Positions 24,097-36,932 of a DNA stretch of 64,000 nt are shown here, in pieces (the stretch's first letter is position 1; the number at the start of each line of letters is the position of its first letter). A model generated the notes under the pieces. It was not told the origin of the DNA. It saw only the letters and a program-made list of their open reading frames with translations, and searched no databases. This DNA comes from Cornus controversa (taxonomy: Eukaryota; Streptophyta; Magnoliopsida; Cornales; Cornaceae). A program made the position numbers and the translations under genes. Location: assembly GCA_026545225.1 (NCBI GenBank), contig CM048853.1:47169755-47233754 (forward strand). Direction: 5' to 3'.

Positions 24097-24949
24097 TTTT
24101 TTTTTTAAGTTAAACACTCACAATCTCACACACACATCCGCATTTCTCAAATCCCTTAACATCTCTTTTTGAGAAGGGCGAGGTTATATCAATTAAGCTA
24201 TCGTCTATTCCTATTTCTTTTAATCAAAAAATAAAGATGATCTTAAGCCAAGCTAGCAATATATATATATATTTCTTAATGAATGATAGATCACATATTT
24301 ACTTGCATTCTCTATTTTTATACACGGTTTGAGTGGTAATCAATCGCATATGTAAGATAATAATTTTAATTTACTTTTTCTATATTCATCTTCTGATAAT
24401 TTATTATCCTTTTTTAAATGTCTCATGTAACAAACTTTTACTATTATATATATGAATAGACACACCTATATCAATAAAATTCTTTTATATATATGAATAG
24501 ACACACCTATATCAATAAAATTCTTACTCAAATCAAACGCACATTTAATAATATAAAGTGATTTGAGTACAATCAGCTGAAACTGACCTCCCACTGAACT
24601 TAAAATACGACATTGTTGCATTTGAAAGCAATAAATTAATGCCAAAATTAGTTCTTTAACTTTTCACAATTGAATATTTTTTTGCATTCCTTTTAAAGTG
24701 AAGACGGTGGCTGGGGAGGTATATTCGTTTAGATATAAAGTGTGAAAATAGTTCATAGAGTATGTTCGGTTGCATGAAATTAATATATTTTTTTTTTGAT
24801 TCTACTAATTCTAATTACAAAACAATAATGACATGCAATCAAATAAAAGCATTAATTTGTTTTTGAGAAATTTTTAATTATTCGGTCTCTGGTTTTTGCA
24901 AATATAAGAACTTTAAAAGGCTTAAATCCCAATCCTCTCATATGACACA
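24097..24949. other. gene-free AT-rich spacer
   Basis: I see no gene. A direct duplication of TATATATGAATAGACACACC..ATAAAATTCTT lies at about 24441-24524. Confidence 0.5.
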
Positions 24950-25195
24950 GAACATCTTGTGCAACAACAAATTTTTTAGATCGCTTATACAACAACACTC
25001 TTAGATCGTTTATGCAACCATAATTTGACAACAAAAATTTTACATCATTTATACAATAACAATTTTATCTCGTTTACGCAATAATAATTTTATATCACTT
25101 ACACAACTTCACATTGCTTACGCAACAAATTTATATCGCTTATATAATAACTATTTTAGATGCTTATGCAACAATTTTACATGGCATGTTGCGTA
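24950..25195. repeat. degenerate minisatellite of about 25-30 bp
   Basis: Eight or so units of the type TTATGCAACAATAATTTTATATCGC follow one another, with CGCTTA/CGTTTA and ACAAC anchors. Units differ a lot and period varies. No coding potential is supported. Confidence 0.7.
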
Positions 25196-25292
25196 ATGGG
25201 CGTATTGTGTTGCGTAATTGTTAGCGAACTGACACAAAATCTTGTGCAATAGGAGATCAAAAGGTGTCATCTTGATTAAGCTTCTTTAGGGG

Positions 25293-25440
25293 AGGAAAAA
25301 TTATTTAATACCACAGAAATACCGTGTATTGAGAAATTTCATCCAATACAAACACTAGTTTTTCACTCATACGTACATAATTTATGTTGGTGAAATTTTT
25401 ATTTTCGTGGTATTTTTGAGTATCCAATACTTTCTCATAG
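25293..25440. mobile_element. foldback MITE, relative of the one at 14524
   Basis: The left end AAAAATTATTTAATACCACAG and the complement of the right end (GAGAAAGTATTGGATACTCA) share spaced matches with the GGAGAAATTATT-type element in the G6PD intron, and ATTTCACC/GGTGAAAT pair inside. Divergence makes the exact borders uncertain. Confidence 0.5.
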
Positions 25441-25688
25441 GGGAGAGGAATATGGTTCCATTATTTGGCTATGTATAGAGCTTTTAATTACTTTTTTTTT
25501 CCCTTGCCCACCCACCCACCACTTTGATTGGAAATAGTACAATAATGTTAATTTGTTATGATGGTAGCTTATGGAAATTACCCATGTATGAAGATGATTT
25601 TTTTCATCATTTTTGTCTCATTGGGTATTGAAAATCTTTCAAATTCATGTATTACGATGATTTGTTAATTGGTAGATTTTTTTTCTTT

Positions 25689-26852
25689 GGGCAAAATACA
25701 CTCACACGGTCACACCTCCTGAGGTTTGCCCTAAACACACTCATATACAAAGTTTGCTTAAACTTACACTCACACTCTTGAGGTTTGGGGTTCGATCCCA
25801 CACAACTCCTAACTGAAATTCATCGGTCATAATACGATGCGAAATGTCTGTTTTACCCCTCACTAACTAGAAATACATTGTTAACCTTACTTTTCACGTT
25901 AAAAGACCATATTCCTCCCAACTTTTCTTTTCCACTTAACAAAGTTACCCTTTTTACCTTATTGCTTTTCTCCCTCCTCTGCCTCTCCTTTTTTCTTTTC
26001 TTTTATCTCTCCTAAATCTCTCTATCTTTTTCTTTCCCTTCCTCTATCTCTCACTCTTTCCCGAATCTCTTTCTCTCTCTCTCTCTCCATCTAACCCCCT
26101 CTCATTTCTTTATTCTATTTACTTATCTCTCTTAATTCTTCACCCTTTTCTCTTTATGCTTTTATTTTTTTCTCTTTCACAGTTTGCTATGGCAGTTCAC
26201 ATGGAAATTGGCAATGATGGCATGGCTTTGGTGGTGGCAGTGGTGTCTCGACAATGGTGGAGAGATGACATCATATGAGACCCATATGAATACTGTAGAG
26301 TTCTAGTGATTGTGGGTCTTCAGTGTAATGCATATGAAGATTGGTGAAAATGGGTCTTTGGTGGCACCACTTGGGCTATGATTGTCGGCTTCCTCAGTGA
26401 TCTGGGCGGCGAGAGGAGCACCCAAGCGAGCCATTGGGCTAAGGTTCACGATGCACCGTCCCCGCTTGGATCAGCTGTGGCGGAGGCTCGGCGACGGGAG
26501 TAAAGTGACGAAGGCGGTGGCGACACAACCTCATCTATTCTCTTTCCTCTTTCTGATGATTTAATTAAGAGAAAGAAAATGCTAGATACAGAAAGATGGT
26601 GTTTTGGGTCTGTATCGAATTTTGAAGTGAGAGAAATGAGTTGGATTGGAATAAAGTAATGAGGGTTAATTTGGTCATTTTATTTTAATAGATTTTTTAA
26701 TATAATATAGTTATTATATTGATGGGTAAAATTGTAATTTTTCGTGCAAATTACTGATATAATTTTGTTAGGGGTGTGAGTGCAGGTTTAAGCAAACTTT
26801 GTATATAAATGTGTTTAAGGTAAACCTCAGGGGGTGCGAGTGAACTTCGCCC
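25689..26852. mobile_element. Mutator-like element with about 85-bp inverted ends
   Basis: The left end GGGCAAAATACACTCACAC and the complement GGGCGAAGTTCACTCGCAC pair, and the pairing continues through CCTGAGGTTT and ATACAAAGTTTGCTTAAAC. A flanking TTTCTTT repeat on both sides is low-complexity and shorter than 9 bp, so it is weak evidence. The interior has long CT-rich tracts and a GC-rich block near 26385-26545. The same family lies at 52196-53364 in opposite orientation and, more distantly, at 3674-4516. Confidence 0.8.
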
Positions 26853-27582
26853 TTTCTTTTTACCATTAGTTAGTAGATTTAGTTAAATAATTTTTTTGAT
26901 GAATTTTGAAATTAATTTTCTTTAATAGAAATTTACAACTTTAATAACCATTGAGTTTCAATTAATTGAGGAAGATGATAAATTCACTCTCCTAATCAAA
27001 TGCATTTCTTTTTTTGTCTTTTTTTTTTAAATATAAATGACAAACATACCCTTAATACTTAATTTTCCTATTTATAAATTAGAGATCCTTATTATGTTGG
27101 TCTATAAATGTGACTTGGAAAATAATATGAGAAATTTCCTGATTCTAAAATTCCTTCCATTTAAAAGGCCTTTGAAAACGACTTTAATAAAAATAATTTA
27201 AAAGAAAAAAGTTGTTTGGTAGATGCATTTTTTGAAATTTATTCCATAATTAGCACAAATTTAACTTGACAAATTTATCCTTAATAATTATTCCCAATAG
27301 GCAAGTTTTACGAAATAAAAGACTGCAAAATAGTCAATAAAATTTATTACTCAAAATAATTCGGGCTTCTTTCCAAAAATAAATTTTTCTGGCTTCTTTT
27401 AAACGGACTTTTTATGATTTCGACTTTCGTTAGAAGTCTATTTTCTTTATTTCACTAAACACCAATATTTTTTTGAAAGACTTTTTGGATTTGGAAGTTC
27501 ATTTCAATCTCCCAAGAAGCTCCCCCAAATGACCCCTTAGTAATTTTTTTTTTTATTCTTTCGTAGCTTGCTTTAGTATTTG
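26853..27582. other. gene-free spacer
   Basis: Nothing coding is seen. The stretch CTCCCCCAAATGACCCCTTA near 27519 looks like the end of a DNA element whose partner I could not find. Confidence 0.45.
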
Positions 27583-27934
27583 CTTGGTTTCGTTTGGTTG
27601 AATGGAAGTTAATAGTAAAAAGTAAAAGTAAAAGAAAGTAAAATAATTTTCATCATATATTTATTAACATAAAAATAATTCAAAAAAATTATAAAAAAAT
27701 ATCATTTTATGATTTGAATAACACAAACCCTATCATAAAAAAAAAGACATTACTTTAATAAGTTAATAAAACTATTTCAAGATATCAAAATTTTTCCTTA
27801 TGAGAAAATTAAGTGGTTAAGAAAAATAAATTTATCTCAATTTTTTTCTTTTTCTGCCAACCAAACATTTAAAATGTTTTAGAAATATTACAATTCCTTT
27901 CTCTTTTTCACTAATTTCAACTAACCTAACGAGC
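27583..27934. mobile_element. Harbinger-like MITE, tentative
   Basis: GGTTTCGTTTGGTTGAATGG on the left is matched by the complement GGCTCGTTAGGTTAGTTGAA on the right. The interior is AT-rich and non-coding. The target duplication is not clear. Confidence 0.5.
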
Positions 27935-28884
27935 CTTTTTGAGATTTTGGGGTCACTTAACATGTTAGTGTTTAATTAAGTAACAAAAATAGAGACTGTT
28001 GACCTCAAGGTTTTAACCCAAGGTTATTTGGGTGATTTTGATGATAACAAACTATTATAGTGTAGATTTAATAAATTTACTTGAGTGTGCAGGTTATAAA
28101 ATATTATTTTATCTCAAGTATCTTAAAGGCATTGGACTTCAAAACGAATTACAAGAAGATACATGAAGCCACATGATCATGGAACTCAAAGATCAATAAT
28201 CAAGATCAATGGCGAAGCTGAAGTGAATCCAAGCCATATGATGAAGGAACCCAAAAGCTTAAAAATTTGAAAATCAAAAGACTTGGGTAGGCTAGTCTTG
28301 GGTGAGTGTTAGATTTAATGTAAAGTTATTTATGAAGTAACTTCTTTTGAAAGCTCATCTATTGACCTAGTGGACCTTAGGACCAATGCATATCATTCAT
28401 ATCATATCATGGTTCCTACACTTGAACCTACACTTGAACTAGGAAATATCATTTATGGTTCTTAGATAGATTGACTTAGGCTTTGAACTCAAATGAATCA
28501 CTATATAAAGTCGTGTCATGCACAGTTACTGTTTTGTGTACTTAGCACAGAAATTTGGCTAAGTGTTGGATTCTAGGGGCAAAAACGTAAATACGAGTTT
28601 TTTTAATGAATCTTGACATAAAAAGTCCCGGTAACTGTACCCCATGATTTATCATGATCACATGAATTTTCTCAGCCTCAAATGACTTATTTTGGTCATT
28701 CATATTGCACGTTAAATTGTTATGTCAAAGCTGTGAAAATCCATTTTGTACTAAAACTGAAAAATCAGATTTTGATTTATTTAGAATTTGATTTTGAAAC
28801 TATTTTTATTGAATCTAAATGGGGGGTACTTTGCTTAATTACATTGAATAACTTAAAGTAAATAGAAATATAAAGGTTTATGAG

Positions 28885-29045
28885 TCGGTCGACTGAAGGA
28901 ATCCATCAGTCGACTGATAGATCTGGAAATTCATTCCAGTAGGGTGTGCAAAACAGGGGAGGTTTCAGCCGACCGAATCATTGCTTTAGTCGACCGAAAC
29001 ACCACTTTCAGTCGACCGATGAATTCATCAGTCGACCGAAACCTG
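28885..29045. repeat. cluster of GTCGACCGA/GTCGACTGA motifs
   Basis: Seven or so copies of CAGTCGACCGA or a close variant occur in about 160 bp of the LTR, several in inverted pairs around GAATTCATC. Such clusters are known in Maximus-type LTRs; their role is unknown to me. Confidence 0.75.
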
Positions 29046-29283
29046 GAGATTCCAACTCCAACGGCTAGTTTTCTGCACTAAAAGTTTCCCAACCACTTCC
29101 AAACGGCCATAATTTATTCTTGCACTATAAATACACATTGTATATGCATTATACATGTGTGAGAGACTACCATATTCCTTCATGATCATATATTATTGGT
29201 AGATGCTACCTTAGAGCTAAAATCCTCATTTCATTCATCCAATGGTAGCCACCACTATTCTTCCAATACACTATAAATTCATT

Positions 29284-32163
29284 TGAGCTGCATTTTGCAA
29301 ATTGAGAGAGATATAGTGCAATGTAGAGCCAAGAGTAAAGAATAGTGGAGGAGAGAGCTAGAGAGAAACCTACCCATGAGCATAAACTTGAGAAATTCTT
29401 GAATGCAAATATTTGCATTCTACTTGGTAGTACATCTCTTGTAGGAATCACTATTGAGTCTCATCTTTCTCATCATTCATTGTGATTCATCTTCTATATC
29501 TAGAGTTGAGCTTTTCATTTGAGTACTTCGTTTGTAACTCTAGGATATTGAGCTATAATTTGTGTATCTATCCATTAAGGGATATTCTTCATTGTAATCA
29601 AATTCTTATCTACCTTTGAGAGGAAGACCAAGTGATGCACTTGGCAAGGAAGCCCAAGTCATGAGCTTGGCAAAGAAGTCTTGGTGAGGAGTTCATTGAG
29701 CAAGGAAGCCCAAGCCATGAGCTTGGCAAAGAAGTCTTGGTGAGGATGTCATTGAGCAAGGAAGCCCAAGTAATTCACTTGGCAAGTGTAAGGTTTGCTT
29801 TCCACCATTAAGGAAGGCTATATAGTGGAAACCTCAAGAAGTGCTCTTGAGGCATGGACGTAGGCAAGAGGGGCCGAACCATGTAAAAATCATGGTGTCA
29901 CTTGGTTTGCATTTCTCTATCTCTAAACTCCTTTATTTTATAGCATTGCATATGTTTAATTTATATATGCTTTATATATCAATACAATGAGTTTATATGT
30001 TTTAATTTATATGAGGAGGATGGGATGAATGCTTGGAGTGCATTGGTTGACTTGTGGAATTAATTAAATTGTTAATTGATTGAGTAGTTATTTGAGTATC
30101 TATTTTCCAATCAATTTGCATACCATGTATTTAACAAATGCACAATCAACATTTCCATAAACTACAAGCATGATATGTTGCACTTACATGTACACTTACA
30201 CTTGTTGTATCCACTAGATCATTTAAGTGCATAATAGATAGAGCATTTCCAATCCCACTTGTTGAATACATAAGTTCACCAAGTATTTGATAAAATTCCA
30301 TTAAAGCTCATTTTGTCAAAACATGCTAAATCGAAAAAGTTCCATTGTTTGCTTAATGTCCCTATTCACCCCCTCTAGGGACAATTCTCGGGTCACAGAG
30401 ACTTTTATACAATTATTAATCAATTAATTATTGAGGTGCACTGACGCACTCTACGTAAGAAATATGTAGAATTATGAGATGATGGGTCCAAGAAACCAAA
30501 CAGCAATAAAGACATCAAAAGTCATATCATTTGGAAAAATTCGAGAAAGAAGCTTTGGCTGCTTTACTGCAACAATGGTCCGATATATAGAACGTGAAGC
30601 TCACAAACACTTATTATACTAATTTATAGATATATTAGTATTACATGTTACTGTATTTGTTTGTATTGAAAAGTGAAAACGACCCACCACTTTCACGTTC
30701 TCTATGCAATTTTCTCTCTTATCTGAGCTGCATTTTGCAAATTGAGAGAGATATAGTGCAATGTAGAGCCAAGAGTAAAGAATAGTGGAGGAGAGAGCTA
30801 GAGAGAAACCTACCCATGAGCATAAACTTGAGAAATTCTTGAATGCAAATATTTGCATTCTACTTGGTAGTACATCTCTTGTAGGAATCACTATTGAGTC
30901 TCATCTTTCTCATCATTCATTGTGATTCATCTTCTATATCTAGAGTTGAGCTTTTCATTTGAGTACTTCGTTTGTAACTCTAGGATATTGAGCTATAATT
31001 TGTGTATCTATCCATTAAGGGATATTCTTCATTGTAATCAAATTCTTATCTACCTTTGAGAGGAAGACCAAGTGATGCACTTGGCAAGGAAGCCCAAGTC
31101 ATGAGCTTGGCAAAGAAGTCTTGGTGAGGAGTTCATTGAGCAAGGAAGCCCAAGCCATGAGCTTGGCAAAGAAGTCTTGGTGAGGATGTCATTGAGCAAG
31201 GAAGCCCAAGTAATTCACTTGGCAAGTGTAAGGTTTGCTTTCCACCATTAAGGAAGGCTATATAGTGGAAACCTCAAGAAGTGCTCTTGAGGCATGGACG
31301 TAGGCAAGAGGGGCCGAACCATGTAAAAATCATGGTGTCACTTGGTTTGCATTTCTCTATCTCTAAACTCCTTTATTTTATAGCATTGCATATGTTTAAT
31401 TTATATATGCTTTATATATCAATACAATGAGTTTATATGTTTTAATTTATATGAGGAGGATGGGATGAATGCTTGGAGTGCATTGGTTGACTTGTGGAAT
31501 TAATTAAATTGTTAATTGATTGAGTAGTTATTTGAGTATCTATTTTCCAATCAATTTGCATACCATGTATTTAACAAATGCACAATCAACATTTCCATAA
31601 ACTACAAGCATGATATGTTGCACTTACATGTACACTTACACTTGTTGTATCCACTAGATCATTTAAGTGCATAATAGATAGAGCATTTCCAATCCCACTT
31701 GTTGAATACATAAGTTCACCAAGTATTTGATAAAATTCCATTAAAGCTCATTTTGTCAAAACATGCTAAATCGAAAAAGTTCCATTGTTTGCTTAATGTC
31801 CCTATTCACCCCCTCTAGGGACAATTCTCGGGTCACAGAGACTTTTATACAATTATTAATCAATTAATTATTGAGGTGCACTGACGCACTCTACGTAAGA
31901 AATATGTAGAATTATGAGATGATGGGTCCAAGAAACCAAACAGCAATAAAGACATCAAAAGTCATATCATTTGGAAAAATTCGAGAAAGAAGCTTTGGCT
32001 GCTTTACTGCAACAATGGTCCGATATATAGAACGTGAAGCTCACAAACACTTATTATACTAATTTATAGATATATTAGTATTACATGTTACTGTATTTGT
32101 TTGTATTGAAAAGTGAAAACGACCCACCACTTTCACGTTCTCTATGCAATTTTCTCTCTTATC
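29284..32163. repeat. 1,440-bp tandem duplication of solo-LTR end plus downstream flank
   Basis: 29284-30723 and 30724-32163 appear identical base for base in my line-by-line comparison. Each unit holds the last 1,114 bp of the solo LTR, one GAGAC, and about 326 bp of unique DNA (for example AACGTGAAGCTCACAAACAC and GACCCACCACTTTCACG). The second unit ends a few bases before the presumed 5' UTR of the peptidase gene. The junction shares ATCTGA with the right border. It is either a very recent duplication or an assembly artefact. Confidence 0.92.
29622..29790. repeat. about 60-bp tandem repeats in the LTR
   Basis: Three units with AAGGAAGCCCAAGTCATGAG, CTTGGCAAAGAAGTCTTGG and GTCATTGAGC follow one another. 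They recur at +1,440 in the duplicated copy (31062-31230). Confidence 0.85.
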
Positions 32164-33098
32164 TGATAGGGAATCTCAATCAGTTTAGTCTACGATTAAA
32201 TCATTCTCAATTCATAAATCTGGTTGTTGAGCCATTTCTTTTTTGATTGCTTTATTGACTAATTCAGGTGAGTGGAAAGCTCTTGTTCTTCTTTTTCAAT
32301 TTACACTTAACATGCTTTAATCTTAATCCTTTCCTTAAGGTAAATTTCTGGGTTTTTGATTCATGTAATGAATTGGGTACGTGATCACTTCTTATCTCGT
32401 TTGTTTTATTTATAATCCCAATTGGGTTTGTGGTTTTAGTCTCAATTTTAGATGGGTTGGGTTGACTCTAATTCAGTGATCAATTGAGGGTTTTTGGCTT
32501 GCCAAATCGGTGGTTCTTTCATGGGTTTACTTTGTTGTATGATATGACATGCCTTTGATTATTGGATTAGCTTTTAAGATTTAAAATGGATCTCTAAGAT
32601 GGTTCTGAAAATTAGGTTTTTGACTATTTTTCTTTGTTATTTCAATTGGGTTTTTCATTTATAGCTTGCAATCAGCTTTTCTGCATACATTATCTAATGT
32701 TGAGAATATTGGGTTTATTAATAATCTTATTTATCTTTGATTCTTCAGTTTCTCTTCTCATAAATAGTAGAATTTTTATATATTTATGTGAAGCTTCATT
32801 ACTTGCCAGGGTTAGTATCAGAGAGAATAGAAAATTTAGTTGACTCATTGTTCAAATGTTTCATCAACATCTAATTGTTATAGTTGTCGGATTTCGGTTT
32901 CATCATGTTCAGGGTATAGATAGTAAGCCCTTGTAATAAAAAGAGTAACAAAATTGATACATGTGTGTGGTAAGCTACAACATTTTCATGCTTATGCCAT
33001 TGTATTTTCGTGTCTGGTTGTCATTTGATGCAGGTGATCAGTTACTAAAACAAAGTTGATGCTATAACACCACGTTGATTAGTCTAAATTGTCAGTGA

Positions 33099-36000
33099 AT
33101 GGGTTCTGAAGGGCCTTCAGGAGTAACGATACACTTAACAGGTTTCAAGAAATTCCATGGAGTTTCGGAGAATCCAACCGAAACGATTGTCAGTAATTTA
33201 AAAGAGTATATGAAGAAGAAGGGTCTCCCTAAGGGGCTGATCCTTGGGAGTTGCAGCATTCTTGAGACTGCAGGACAGGGGGCACTTGTTCCGTTATACC
33301 AGACACTACAATCTGCTGTGAGCAGGAAGGATTCAATATCATCAAGTTCTGATAGAATTGTTTGGGTGAGTTGCTCAGTTTTTACTTCATTCAATTTGAA
33401 TTATGAATTTTTTTTGCCTTCTCCACCCTTGCTCTTGACGACATGCTTGGATGGCTGGTTATTTGTAATATCTTTGGAACAATATCTTTAATTAGAAATC
33501 ACAACAGGCTTATTTTCCATTTGGCAAAGCTTGTGGTAAATTCATTATATTATTAATATCCTGGAAATGGTATTAGAAAGCCGCTGTGTTTGTTGTTCTT
33601 GGAGCTTATGAATATGGATTCATTACTCTTAACAAGTTTTAATGTCCTAAAAAATGCAACGAAGTAGATTCTTTCCCATTTACAGAAGCATCCTTCCCGT
33701 GTATGGGCTGAATCTTAGCAGCATTTTTCATCTCATATATTCTTTGATTATCTTGCTAACATTAAAAGTACTTGTGAACCCAACCCCACTCCCTCCAAAG
33801 AAAGAGAAGAGGAAAAAAAAACATACATTTCAAAGACCCTAATCAATAGTATGGACTTAATTCTGTTTCTGTGATAGTATGGACTTAATTTCGTTATTTT
33901 TTAATGTCCTAAAAAATGCAGCAAAAAAGATTCTTTCCCATTTATAGAAGCATCCTTCCCGCATATGGGCTGAATCTTAGCAGCATTTTTCATCTCATAT
34001 ATTCTTTGATTATCTTGCTAACATTAAAAGTACTCGTGAACCCAACTCCACTCCCTCCAAAGAAAAAGAAGAGGAAAAAAAAAAAGTAAAAGAAAAAAAA
34101 AACATACAATACAAAGACCCTAATCAATAGTATGGACTTAATTCTGTTTCTGTAATATTTTTCCATAATATAAATGGTGCCCGCTAGGGGTGGATGCACA
34201 TAGGGCCGAGTGGGGGCGGCCACCCCCCACTGAATTCTTTTATTATTATTATTTAAATTAGATATTCAAATTTTTGTTAAAATTTTAATGATGCCCCCTC
34301 TGAATTTTTGGTAAAGCTTCTCTATATGTACTTGTCCTTGGAGTCCCCATGACCATCATCTCTCTCTCAGTCAAGATCGGAACCATAATAAACTGTCTCC
34401 ACTCAATTTTCTTTTATTTTAGAAGGCTATAAGTAGGTTACACATATCCTGCCATTATCTTATATCTCCCGCCACATGCCAACGATGGTCGCAATGATAT
34501 TGACCTGATATATAAGTTTCTTAAAAAATATAAAATTGCAGTCTCAAAATTTTCAAAATCTCTTCTAGTAGTTGGAAAAATTACAATTTAGTGACTGGAA
34601 AAAGATATTTACATCACACTATTGTACTCTTTCATTTCAATTGTTTTGCTTTTTTTTCTTCGAAAAAAATGACGTACTTATCTTTCAAAAACCACACACT
34701 GCAAATTTAATTGTTTCTTTTCAAGTGGATCGCAAAAGTATAGAGTATGGTGTGAATCTAAGCAACTTTACTGATCAATTAAAAAATAGTTGTTATTTAG
34801 TGGTAATGTGATATTTGAGATGAAATTATTGGTTACTTTTATTTTTTGACAGTGATCATAGCGTGATAATTTTTTCACAATCTCTAGCATGATTATTGTC
34901 TTTGGACATCCAGCATATTAAAAATCCAAATCCAGTTCTGTTTTTATAATTCATTTAAAATCTAAACCCATGACCCAAATCAAATCTAAGATTAATTTAA
35001 AAAACAACAAAATTTATTGTCTTTCCATGACCTAGTGAGGTAGTAAGTCTATAACTGTGCAATTTGATCCTTTCGGGGAATCATATGTCGCCCCCTCTAA
35101 AATAAGTTTCTGGCTGGAGCATGCAATAAGTCCATTTCCAACCTTTGGTCATCGTTGTGAACTTATAAACATCAAGAATAAGAGTAGAAATCATAGCTAA
35201 TTCCTTTCCAGTTTGCTCCCCTATAAATATACGGAGTGCAATTTTAAACAACAAAGACCTCTCTTGTTTACAAAAAGATTGAATTTGTAGACTGTAAATG
35301 AGGATTAATATATTACGGATGAAGTTGATTTAGTTTATAAGGAATAATTACAATTATATTTTAAAACTTTTGTATGAGGAGTGAAGTCTTATAACATAGG
35401 ATATCTTGAATTATTTATTTACTAGTGAACTCTCAACCTGGACTCTTCTTTTTTCTTTCCTCTTCTTCAGGTATCTTTTGTCCCTTAGTTTATGTTCCTG
35501 AGACATTACCTTTTAGCTTTCTTCTGAGACTAGCCATAATGTACAAAGCATTTTTACTTGTTCAGCTTAAATGGTTTTATACCCATCAATAATAGATCTA
35601 AAACCTATTATTTATCTTCCAGGGACAATCTTTTAGCGTTCTGTAGACTAGCCATCATGTAGAATGGCATTTTTAGATGTTCAGTTTAATAGGTTGCATG
35701 TCCAACTATGGTAGAATTAAAACCTATTATCTATCTACATTTGTTTATCAATCTTCTTTTGCCTTTTCTAACAACATATATCCAGGTACACTTTGGAGTT
35801 AATAGTGCCGCAACAAGCTTTGCTATTGAGCATCAAGCTGTCAATGAAGCTACCTTTCGCTGTCCAGATGAGATGGGATGGAAGCCTCAGGTCACTTAAA
35901 GCCTCTTAGGTTTCTCACTAGTGCAAGTGCTCTTTTATGTTGGCTTTATTTTCCAAATTTTATCTAATTGAATTTCCCTTCTCTTCTTGTTTGCAGAAAG

Positions 36001-36880
36001 TACCCATTATTCCCGCAGATGGTGAGATTTCTCGAGCACGGCAGGTAGAATGGGTTTTCATGATTCTTTCATTTGTACCCTTCCATGTATTTCAGTCAGT
36101 TTTTCTCAACCTATGTATAGTACCACATATAGATTGTAACTTAGCTGCACTAGCTTGCTTCACAACCTAAACGAGGAGTGTGTTTTTGCATCTAAGGCCA
36201 ATAGTCAGATTTTAATCCTTTAAACGGGTTACTCAGTGTTTTCCAGATGTGTCCATAGTCTCCATCCTTGACCTGCTTTTGCGTTTTCTATTAATTTCTG
36301 TTGCAGATGATGCTCAATTGGTTGTTGTTCATTTTTTTGGAAATTTGTCAGAAGCAGTCAATTTTCATTAATTGGCTGTGGTCCTTTCAATGCTCATATG
36401 TAGCACATGCATGAGTAGATCTAAGGCATGGATATGCATACTTGGATCCTGCTGTCTTTTGCTAGTTGTTGACATTTAGATTATTTTCATCTATGAAGTT
36501 TTCTTTGAGCATGCTAGCCAAGGTGTTCTTGGCTTTCTGCTAAGGTTGAATCACAATATTCTGATGACAGAGGAAATAAATTTTTGTTACGATTCAAGAT
36601 AACACGCACAACTTGACTTGATACATGATGCATCACTCACTAATTAGAGTTATGAATCTTTCTTTTAACCTGAAAACCATTGTGGGCCAGTCCAAATTAA
36701 AATGAAATGTTTAAAGAATTCAGAAATTTTTTCAAGCTTTACTATTTTTGGATTGGATTGACTGTAATTTTATCTTTTAGACAAATGCTGAGATTATGAT
36801 GATATATTCAGTGTTTTGTCAAAACTAAATTCTTACTAAGGACATACATATGTGTGTGGCCGTCCCTACATATATATTCC

Positions 36881-36932
<52 letters not shown>

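Larger units (their letters stand above)
27997..30397 (+). mobile_element. solo LTR of a Ty1-copia (Sirevirus/Maximus-like) element
   Basis: The 2,401-bp block begins TGTTGACC and ends GGGTCACA, with GAGAC repeated at both flanks (27992-27996 and 30398-30402). It contains words common in Maximus-type LTRs: GATGATAAC near the start, repeated GTCGACCGA motifs, and TATTCACCCCCTCTAGGGAC near the end. No primer site, gag or pol is seen, so recombination between two LTRs probably removed the internal part. Its last 1,114 bp are repeated downstream by a later tandem duplication. Confidence 0.85.

Noticed and set aside
26382..26564. Open frame beginning MSASSVIWAARG
   Set aside because: It is a GC-rich stretch inside a transposon. 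I report the block as possible captured DNA but not as a gene.
27987..27996. LTR start placed a few bases earlier
   Set aside because: Only a start at 27997 gives both TG..CA ends and the matching GAGAC flanks.
29206..30891. Two related minus-strand frames beginning MIPTRDVLPS
   Set aside because: They are the same LTR sequence read twice because of the 1,440-bp duplication; no protein family fits.
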